A stretch of 13,090 nt of DNA from JBCDGZ01 sp038750655 (GTDB lineage: Bacteria > Bacteroidota > Bacteroidia > Chitinophagales > Saprospiraceae), in assembly GCA_038750655.1 (NCBI GenBank), contig JBCDGZ010000176.1, positions 1 to 13,090 on the forward strand. Reading direction: 5' to 3'. The notes under the pieces were generated by a model. That model was not told the origin of the DNA and did not search any database. It was given only the letters and a program-made list of their open reading frames with translations. Positions 7,651 to 13,090 of this stretch are shown in pieces; position 1 is the stretch's first letter, and every line of letters starts with the position of its first letter. Position numbers and translations under genes: made by a program.

Positions 7651-10600
7651 TTTTTTTTACTGTGATTACTGACATAATTGACAATTTCGCCCAGCGTTCG
7701 GAGTTCTGTCAATTCATTCGGATTGATACCGGACAGCTCTGGATATTTTTGCGTAAGGGCACCAAATATTTCTACTCGCTTGATGGAATCGATTCCGAGA
7801 TCGGCTTCCATATCCATACTCAGTTCCAGCATTTCAGCGGGGTAGCCGGTCTTTTCGCTTACTACTTCGAGGAGCATGCCGGACAGTTGACTGTGGTCGA
7901 CCGCCGGAGCTGAAGCGGCGGCGGCTGGGGTAGGGGCGACCGGCTGACTAGTTTCCGGAACAGCCGTTGCGGCAACCGGAGTAGGGGCTCCGCCTGAGCC
8001 ATTAGCCCCGACGTAACTAACAATTTCGCCCAGCGTCCGGAGTTCTGTCAACTCATTCGGGTTGATGCCGGACAGCTCAGGGTATTTTTGCGTAAGGGCA
8101 CCAAATATTTCTACTCGCTTGATGGAATCGATTCCGAGATCGGCTTCCATATCCATTGATAGTTCCAGCATTTCAGCGGGGTAGCCGGTTTTTTCGCTCA
8201 CTACTTCGAGGAGCATGCCCGACAATTGGCTGTGGTCAACGGCCGGAGCTGGAGCGGCGGCGGCTGGGGTGGGGGGGACTGGCTGGCTAGTTTCCAGAAC
8301 AGCCGTTGCCGCAACCGGAGTAGGGGCTTCACCTGATCCATTAGCCCCGACGTAATTGACAATTTCGCCCAACGTTCTAAGTTCTGTTAATTCATTCGGA
8401 TTGATGCCGGACAGCTCTGGATATTTTTGCGTAAGGGCACCAAATATTTCTACTCGCTTGATGGAATCAATCCCAAGGTCAGCCTCCATATCCATAGAGA
8501 GTTCCAGCATTTCAGCGGGGTAGCCCGTTTTTTCACTCACCACCTCCAACAGCATACTGGACAATTGATTGTGGTCAATCCCGGTGCTCGGATTAGCTAC
8601 CGCTGGCTCGACTGTTGTCTGAACCACAGGCGTTGCCACCGATAAGTTGGAGGCATGACCGTTTCCATTGCCATTGGTATAGGCTGGAGTTTCGGCAATG
8701 ATGTCAGGAATATTCTTTGTGAATCCATTTGCAGGAGCGTCATTGCCCGAGCTTGAGGGTGCTTTAGTGGAATGTACCGTCTCTGATAGTAAGTTGAGCA
8801 ACTGTTGAGACTGTTTGTTTTGCTCATTCATGAAGCGTTCAAAAATCTCTAGAGATTTTGTTTGATTCGCTTTAAAAGATTCTAAAGTAGATTGTATTAA
8901 GTTCAATACTTCTTTATTCATCATTTCTTCTTCGTTTTCAATTGGGTTGTTGGATAGGGGGTTGGTGACTGGGACTTCTACAATTTTTTCGACCGTCACA
9001 ATTTTTTCAATTGTTTCTGTTGCTCCCCCTTGAATTTGGAAGCCATCATTGAGGGTATCTCGATAGGCTTTTTGGGTAGCAGGAGAAACGTAGTTATTTC
9101 CACTCAGCTGCACGGTGAGCTTTGACTTTGGCGGAAGAGGGGCCAGTTCCTTTTTGTAAGGATCGATATGGGTGATCGGCAATCCTAAGACTTGCAGTTG
9201 AACGACCGCTTGGCGCAGCTGAAGATCACTATCCTTACTAGCACTAGCATTGATAGCGATGGCAACCATCTCTTTATCCTGTAAAATATTTTTGACCAGC
9301 TTGGTCAGCACTCCTTTAGGTCCAAACTCTACAAAGATTCGAGCACCAGCCTGATAGAGGTTTTCAATTTGCTGTTTAAATAGAACCGGATGTAGCATCT
9401 GGTTTTGTAAGATGGATTGGATGCTATCTAAGTTGTCCGGATAGGCATCAGCGGTCGTGTTCGAATAGACAGGAAGGTGAGCTTTGCGGAAGGTCTGTTG
9501 GGCCACAAAAGCGGAAAAAGGTTCCTGCGCATGCTTGACAAAGGCGGTATGGAAGGCCGCTGAAACAGCAAGTGGAATAACAGAAAAGCCCTGCGCACCA
9601 AGCTGCTGCTCCGCCGCTTTTATCTGAGCGGTCCCCCCCGCAATGATGACTTGATTTGGAGCATTTACATTCGCAATGGAAACCCCCGGGATGGAGGTGA
9701 TCGCCTGCTGTACTTGTTCCTGTGAGGCTTTGACCGCCAGCATGGTTCCCGAGTCTGATGTCGGAGTTTTGCTGGCCATCGCTTCTCCTCTTGCTTTGGC
9801 CAAAGCCAGGAAGGTCGCTTCATCGTATACGCCAGCGGCCCAAAGTGCAGTCAGTTCACCAAAGCTGTGCCCTGCTGTAAAGTGTGCGGCAAAGCCCGCT
9901 TGTTGGAGCAGGTTGTATTGCCCCATACTCAGTGCGCCGATGGCAGCTTGGGCATATTGGGTCTGCGTTAAGTTTTGTTGTTGGGCCTTTTTTGCTTCCT
10001 TTGAAAAAACCGGGATCGGGAAAATATTTTTTGATAAAGCGGTTTGACCGGATGCCTCATACAAGGCATCTGCCTCTTGAAAGGCTTTCGCAACGATGGG
10101 GAAGGTATTGGCCAATGCTTTACCCATACCCACATACTGCGACCCTTGTCCGGCAAATAAGGCCGCTACTTTTTGTGTCGTTGGATCAACTCCATTAGGA
10201 CGATAATAGATTCCTTTAGGATGATCCCAGGCCGTTGTACGAGATTGTAACTCCCGAGCGGCGATGGTCAGGTAGGCTTTACATTCTTCCAAGGTACTGA
10301 CCACAAAACCGATTCTTGCGTGAGCTGTTGCTAGACTCGCTGTTTTACTGGCCTGTACGATTTTATCGAAAGCGGCTTGTCCTTCTTCCTCTTGAAGCTG
10401 CGCCAACTGCGCTTGACAGAGCTGTTGCAAAGCATTGGGGGTAGCCGCTTGTAGCAAAACCGTTTTATAGGGTTCATGCAGCCGGTAATTTTGATGCCTC
10501 TGCCCCTCGTATTCTTCCAGGGTGATGTGAACATTGATTCCTCCAAAACCAAAGGCAGAAACGCCGGCCCGTCGGGGATGTCCATTTCGCAGCCAGGGGC

Positions 10601-11924
10601 GCGCCTCTGTATTGATATAGATGGCAGAATTTTCAATGTCGAACTTTGAATTGGGTTGCTCGACATTTATAGTCGGAGGAAGTACCTTATGATGTAGGCT
10701 CAGTACCGCTTTGATAATTCCGGCGGCACCAGCTGCGGATTTGGTGTGTCCGATTTGGGATTTTACCGATCCCAAGGCGATGTGTTGTTTTCGTGGGTTG
10801 TTGGCGCCAAAAACCATTTGCATAGAGGTAAACTCTGTCGGGTCGCCTGCTCCGGTGCCGGTGCCGTGCGCTTCGATCAGGCCAACCGTTGAAGGGGTAT
10901 AGCCCGCATCTTCGTAGGCCCGATTCATTGCTAAGGCTTGACCGGATGGGCGGGGTGCATAAACGGATTTAAACCGACCATCGCTGGACGTCCCCACGCC
11001 TTTGATCACCGCATAAATATTGTCCCCATCTCGCTCGGCATCTTCCAGTCGTTTCAGTACCAACATGCCAATGCCTTCGCCGATGAGCATCCCGTCTGCT
11101 TGATCGCTGAAGGGCCTGATGTTTCCAGATTTTGAGAAGGCGGGCGTTTTCGAAAAAGACATATACATGAAGGGCGAATTATCGGTATCCACCCCGCCAG
11201 TTAGCATCATATCACATCGACCTTCTACCAGTTCGCTCAATGCCATTTTAATCGCGCTCAAAGAAGCCGCACAAGCCGCATCTACCACACTATTGATTCC
11301 GCCTAAGTCAAATCGATTGGTGATTCGTCCAGAGATGACATTGCCCAAAAGTCCAGGAAAGGCATTCTCATTCCAACTGACGTATGCCTTTTTCATCTTT
11401 TCCACGATCTTCGGAATATCTTCTTCGGCTACCCCGGAAGCCCTCAGCGCCTTTTCCCATACGGGGTATTGTAGGCGAGCGATGAGGGGCGTGATGAGTT
11501 TTTGACCACCCCCGACACCCAACAGCACGCCCGTTTTGGCCTTTAGGGCGGCGGTAAACTTTCCCGAGGCTTTTCCATAGCCAGCATCTTCAAAAGCATC
11601 TCTGGCGGCCACTAGGCCCAGTAATTGGCTGGCATCGGTGACCTCAAGGATATTGGGCGGTAAGCCAAACTCCATAGGGTTGAAGTCGATCTCCGGGAGG
11701 AAGCCTCCCCGCTTGCAGTAGGTTTTATCCGGTGCAAACATATCTTCATCATAATAGTCCGCTATTGCCCAGCGATTGTCGGGCACATCGGTAATGCTGT
11801 CTCGCCCCTGAATGATATTGGTCCAAAATTCGGCCACATTCTTTGCATCGGCAAAAAAGGTAGAAAGACCAATGACCGCAATCGGTGTCTTCTGTAGTGA
11901 ACTATTTATATTGATCGAATGCAT
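7638..11924 (-). CDS. pfaA: PfaA-like PUFA synthase subunit, KS-MAT-ACP x3 (zero-frame product)
   Basis: A 1428-residue protein. It begins with a KS (about 10-470) carrying Cys218 (DAACAASL), His353 (EAHGTGTG) and His393 (QIGH). The malonyl-CoA acyltransferase (about 585-900) has AGQGSQ, the nucleophile Ser687 in GHSFGE, Arg712 and a FHT motif (His792), consistent with malonyl use. A charged, helix-prone linker (about 970-1050) is followed by a Pro/Ala/Gly-rich spacer and three ACPs with LGIDSIKR phosphopantetheine sites at Ser1154, Ser1267 and Ser1380. Family PfaA proteins continue into KR and usually DH. Here the zero frame stops four codons after a run of nine A, just past ACP3, and the KR-DH sequence continues in the -1 frame. 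The start ATG at 11924 immediately precedes the KS and lies 27 nt after the tetR-type stop, so the two are probably one operon. The leader is A/T-rich with no Shine-Dalgarno match, as is common in Bacteroidota. It iteratively elongates ACP-bound acyl chains in the cytosol. Confidence 0.95.
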   Translation of the reverse strand: MHSININSSLQKTPIAVIGLSTFFADAKNVAEFWTNIIQGRDSITDVPDNRWAIADYYDEDMFAPDKTYCKRGGFLPEIDFNPMEFGLPPNILEVTDASQLLGLVAARDAFEDAGYGKASGKFTAALKAKTGVLLGVGGGQKLITPLIARLQYPVWEKALRASGVAEEDIPKIVEKMKKAYVSWNENAFPGLLGNVISGRITNRFDLGGINSVVDAACAASLSAIKMALSELVEGRCDMMLTGGVDTDNSPFMYMSFSKTPAFSKSGNIRPFSDQADGMLIGEGIGMLVLKRLEDAERDGDNIYAVIKGVGTSSDGRFKSVYAPRPSGQALAMNRAYEDAGYTPSTVGLIEAHGTGTGAGDPTEFTSMQMVFGANNPRKQHIALGSVKSQIGHTKSAAGAAGIIKAVLSLHHKVLPPTINVEQPNSKFDIENSAIYINTEARPWLRNGHPRRAGVSAFGFGGINVHITLEEYEGQRHQNYRLHEPYKTVLLQAATPNALQQLCQAQLAQLQEEEGQAAFDKIVQASKTASLATAHARIGFVVSTLEECKAYLTIAARELQSRTTAWDHPKGIYYRPNGVDPTTQKVAALFAGQGSQYVGMGKALANTFPIVAKAFQEADALYEASGQTALSKNIFPIPVFSKEAKKAQQQNLTQTQYAQAAIGALSMGQYNLLQQAGFAAHFTAGHSFGELTALWAAGVYDEATFLALAKARGEAMASKTPTSDSGTMLAVKASQEQVQQAITSIPGVSIANVNAPNQVIIAGGTAQIKAAEQQLGAQGFSVIPLAVSAAFHTAFVKHAQEPFSAFVAQQTFRKAHLPVYSNTTADAYPDNLDSIQSILQNQMLHPVLFKQQIENLYQAGARIFVEFGPKGVLTKLVKNILQDKEMVAIAINASASKDSDLQLRQAVVQLQVLGLPITHIDPYKKELAPLPPKSKLTVQLSGNNYVSPATQKAYRDTLNDGFQIQGGATETIEKIVTVEKIVEVPVTNPLSNNPIENEEEMMNKEVLNLIQSTLESFKANQTKSLEIFERFMNEQNKQSQQLLNLLSETVHSTKAPSSSGNDAPANGFTKNIPDIIAETPAYTNGNGNGHASNLSVATPVVQTTVEPAVANPSTGIDHNQLSSMLLEVVSEKTGYPAEMLELSMDMEADLGIDSIKRVEIFGALTQKYPELSGINPNELTELRTLGEIVNYVGANGSGEAPTPVAATAVLETSQPVPPTPAAAAPAPAVDHSQLSGMLLEVVSEKTGYPAEMLELSMDMEADLGIDSIKRVEIFGALTQKYPELSGINPNELTELRTLGEIVSYVGANGSGGAPTPVAATAVPETSQPVAPTPAAAASAPAVDHSQLSGMLLEVVSEKTGYPAEMLELSMDMEADLGIDSIKRVEIFGALTQKYPELSGINPNELTELRTLGEIVNYVSNHSKKKVIS
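7650..7658 (-). other. pfaA: A9 slippery run at the PfaA ACP3-KR junction, candidate -1 recoding site
   Basis: In the coding strand the zero frame reads AGT AAA AAA AAA GTA ATA TCC TAA. The last two Lys codons with the preceding A form A AAA AAA, which lets both tRNA-Lys re-pair perfectly after a -1 slip. The next -1 codon is AGT, which leads into the KR frame. The -1 frame has a TAA at 7659-7657 and the zero frame a TAA at 7640-7638, so both frames are open together only over 7656-7638. Any frame change must therefore occur here, and the A run is the only slip-prone sequence in that stretch. Nine A residues is also the length known to cause RNA polymerase slippage in Thermus dnaX. A missing base in the assembly, or a real one-base deletion, would look identical. 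Confidence 0.6.
7671..8564 (-). repeat. pfaA: Three tandem ACP repeats, 339-bp period, inside pfaA
   Basis: The ACP cores lie at 8564-8349, 8225-8010 and 7886-7671 (72 residues each), exactly 113 codons apart. They differ at the protein level at only two positions (LSS versus LSG near the start, and NYV versus SYV near the end). At the DNA level they differ by scattered, mostly synonymous changes. A roughly 45-bp stretch around the phosphopantetheine site appears identical in all three. The linker between ACP1 and ACP2 is nearly the same as that between ACP2 and ACP3 (GANGSG, APTPVAATAV, ETSQPV), whereas the one before ACP1 is different. This points to unit duplication of linker plus ACP. PfaA proteins carry variable ACP numbers; three is at the low end. 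Confidence 0.95.
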
Positions 11925-11951
11925 GTAATTATCTATTTTAAAGAGGGGCTG

Positions 11952-12569
11952 CTACACCGCAACCCGGAATAATTCTTCTTGTATTTGTAAGAGTTTCCTC
12001 CCTTTCGCAGTACAAAGCCCTCTCAGATAAGGCACCAAGATGCCGAAGGTCAACTGCTCCTTGCTGAACTCCGTGGCCGGAAACAACTTATTGTCTTTCA
12101 GCATTTTCTGCATAGCCAAGACCGTCTTGACCACCACTTCCACGTCAAGCTCTTTGGGAAAGATACCGTCCTCAATTCCCCATTCTGCTAGTTCTATCAG
12201 CTGTCGATGAGCAAAGTTTCCGGCCTCTTTGTAAGACTCGTGCAACAGACCGGGATAGTAGTAAAGGATGTCGTTGAAAAAATTGGGGTTCACCTGGTGA
12301 GCGCGACGGACAATCTTTTGGTGCAGGTGCCCCATGGCTTCAATGGCATTGTCCGAAGATTTGATAATGGCCTCATTTTCTGCCCGGACCTTGTTGTTGT
12401 ACACATAAAGGCAGGCTTTCAGCAGCGCCGTTTTGTCTTCAAAGTACTGATAAATCGTCCGCTTAGACGTCCGCAGTTCCTTCACGATGCGGTCGATCGT
12501 AATGGATTTTACCCCATTTTGCAGGAATAGAGCAGTTGCAGTTTCAATTATCAATTCATTCGACATCAT
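11952..12569 (-). CDS. TetR/AcrR-family transcriptional regulator, probable regulator of the pfa operon
   Basis: An approximately 205-residue one-domain DNA-binding regulator. The N-terminal helix-turn-helix is clear: ALFLQNGVKSITIDRIVKEL followed by RTSKRTIYQYFEDKTALLKA, which matches the TetR_N pattern (recognition helix in TSKRTIYQYF). The rest is a helical ligand or dimerisation domain typical of TetR proteins and not assignable to a ligand; a fatty-acyl or acyl-CoA effector would fit the context but is a guess. I place the start at the first Met of the MMSNELIIE pair (12569 or 12566). A longer frame begins at 12623, but its first 18 residues resemble no TetR extension and would overlap the palindrome at 12622-12641. 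The gene ends 27 nt before the pfaA ATG with no terminator between, so it probably heads the operon and controls it together with itself. Confidence 0.93.
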   Translation of the reverse strand: MMSNELIIETATALFLQNGVKSITIDRIVKELRTSKRTIYQYFEDKTALLKACLYVYNNKVRAENEAIIKSSDNAIEAMGHLHQKIVRRAHQVNPNFFNDILYYYPGLLHESYKEAGNFAHRQLIELAEWGIEDGIFPKELDVEVVVKTVLAMQKMLKDNKLFPATEFSKEQLTFGILVPYLRGLCTAKGRKLLQIQEELFRVAV

Positions 12570-12740
12570 ATGACTAACACTGGTGGTAATATTTTTGTTT
12601 CGAAAGTACCGCAAGATAGGCAAAGAATTTCGAACTTCTTTAAGGTTGGTGAGATATTATTTTTTAGGGGTATTTGATGGTGTTTATTCTACACCTCTTT
12701 TTGTTGATGAAAACAATGGCTGAAGATAGCTGAAAATGGA
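12570..12740 (-). promoter_or_regulatory. Leader and promoter region of the tetR-pfa operon
   Basis: This is the only non-coding space from which the whole minus-strand cluster can be transcribed. I see no convincing Bacteroidota-type promoter (TTTG with TAnnTTTG). A weak sigma70-like pair is present on the minus strand, TTGCGG (12614-12609) and TATTAC (12591-12586) with a 17-nt spacer, but the match is poor. The 20-bp palindrome lies immediately upstream of it. An 8-bp palindrome TCATATGA (12566-12573) overlaps the start codons and is probably incidental. Confidence 0.4.
12622..12641. promoter_or_regulatory. 20-bp palindrome, candidate operator for the TetR-type regulator
   Basis: The plus strand reads AAAGAA T TTCGAA C TTCTTT: the outer 6-bp arms are exact reverse complements and the centre TTCGAA is itself palindromic, leaving a single mismatched pair (12628/12635). 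It sits 53 bp upstream of the preferred tetR start. TetR dimers typically bind palindromes of about 15-25 bp near their own promoters. The position and symmetry fit autoregulation, but binding is inferred only. Confidence 0.45.
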
Positions 12741-12776
12741 GAAGTCCGAAATCAGCAGTTATGATTTCGGACTTCT
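12740..12776 (-). terminator. Strong hairpin, probable terminator of the HipA-like gene
   Basis: GAAGTCCGAAATC (12741-12753) pairs perfectly with GATTTCGGACTTC (12763-12775) around a 9-nt loop, and an extra A-T pair at 12740/12776 extends the stem to 14 bp. It begins 24 nt after the stop of the minus-strand gene on its right. On the minus strand the following sequence, TCCATTTTC, is only moderately U-rich, so termination may be imperfect. It separates the neighbour from the pfa operon. Confidence 0.7.
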
Positions 12777-12800
12777 TATTTAATGGTGAAAGAAATTTAT

Positions 12801-13090
12801 TTAAAACGCAGGTTGTAATTGAAAAGGATTGTTAATTGATGTTTTGCCAAAATGTTTTAATAATTCGACTTCATTGGTTTTATCAATATTTTCCTGTTCG
12901 ATAACTTGCATGACTTTGGGTTGACTTAAGCTGGGAATTCGCTGCAAGAAAAATGGTGCAAGTTTTCCCTTATATACTTTGTCAACGTCTGGAAAATCAG
13001 TTAATGGTTGAATATCGTTTTGATTCTTAAAATCAGTACTGTACTCGAAAGTCCAAACTCCATCCGTTAGTTTGAGAAAACCAATTTCCA
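12801..13090 (-). CDS. HipA N-terminal-domain-like protein (C-terminal 95 residues only)
   Basis: A minus-strand frame enters from the right edge (first full codon 13088) and ends with TAA at 12803-12801. The visible 95 residues include WTFEYSTDF, then KVYKGKLAPFFLQRIPS, then ENIDKTNEVELLKHFGKTS, ending NPFQLQPAF. The FEY strand followed by LxPFFxxRIPS resembles the N-terminal subdomain of HipA-type Ser/Thr kinases (Couple_hipA), which in Bacteroidota often exists as a small separate protein. No kinase domain follows: a hairpin and then the tetR leader come next, so any HipA kinase partner would have to be upstream, outside the window. The family call is from memory of the motif and is moderate. 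The protein has no evident connection to lipid synthesis. Confidence 0.6.
   Translation of the reverse strand, partial: EIGFLKLTDGVWTFEYSTDFKNQNDIQPLTDFPDVDKVYKGKLAPFFLQRIPSLSQPKVMQVIEQENIDKTNEVELLKHFGKTSINNPFQLQPAF

Noticed and set aside
8271..8277. C7 run (G7 on plus strand) in the ACP1-ACP2 linker as a second slip site
   Set aside because: The frame is intact on both sides (QPVPPTPA) and neither shift leads into a conserved reading frame.
7671..8564. Regular direct repeats resembling a tandem array (CRISPR or minisatellite)
   Set aside because: The period is 339 bp and the units encode ACP domains in frame, so they are protein-domain repeats.
12570..12623. N-terminal extension of the TetR protein from the ATG at 12623
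   Set aside because: The extra 18 residues do not resemble a TetR N-terminus and overlap the palindrome and likely promoter; a start at the internal MM pair fits the family better.

Overview
The window is a minus-strand gene cluster for a polyunsaturated fatty acid (PUFA) synthase, also called Pfa or secondary lipid synthase. The organism is most likely a marine or environmental member of the Bacteroidota, with Saprospira/Lewinella-like lineages my best guess. The reasons are the AT-rich leaders with no clear Shine-Dalgarno sequences, a Bacteroidota-style HipA N-domain neighbour and intermediate GC content. The taxonomy is inference. Apart from the right-hand neighbour, almost every base is coding, and the plus-strand open frames inside the big genes are shadows.

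Reading in the direction of transcription (right to left): (1) 13090-12801 is the C-terminal end of a small HipA N-terminal-domain-like protein, closed by a 13-bp perfect hairpin at 12741-12775. (2) 12740-12570 is a non-coding leader with a 20-bp near-perfect palindrome at 12622-12641. (3) 12569-11952 is a TetR/AcrR-type regulator, 27 nt ahead of the next gene. (4) 11924-7638 is a PfaA-like protein with KS, malonyl-AT and three almost identical ACPs. (5) 7650-5152 is the KR and product-template/PS-type DH half of PfaA in the -1 frame. (6) 5141-1 is a PfaC-like megaprotein with KS, CLF, AT and DH, open at the left edge. It starts 10 nt after the previous stop. The enoyl reductase (PfaD) and the phosphopantetheinyl transferase (PfaE) are not in the window.

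The enzymes would work together as an iterative, ACP-tethered synthase. The MAT loads malonyl units on the ACPs, the KS and KS/CLF pairs extend the chain, the KR reduces, and the DH domains dehydrate or isomerise to leave cis double bonds. An ER encoded elsewhere would saturate selected positions. The layout, with the AT inside the KS-CLF-DH protein, resembles the myxobacterial Pfa2/Pfa3 and thraustochytrid arrangements more than the gammaproteobacterial pfaA-B-C-D set, where the AT is the separate PfaB.

The most notable observation is that PfaA is broken between its last ACP and its KR exactly at a run of nine adenines (T9 on the plus strand, 7650-7658). Both frames are open together for only 19 nt, and that stretch contains almost the whole run. 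The KR frame has no ATG, GTG or TTG until 7461, although clearly conserved PfaA-type sequence lies upstream of it. This is either programmed -1 slippage (ribosomal or transcriptional) that makes a short KS-MAT-ACP3 product plus a full-length 2257-residue PfaA, or a one-base homopolymer error or mutation.
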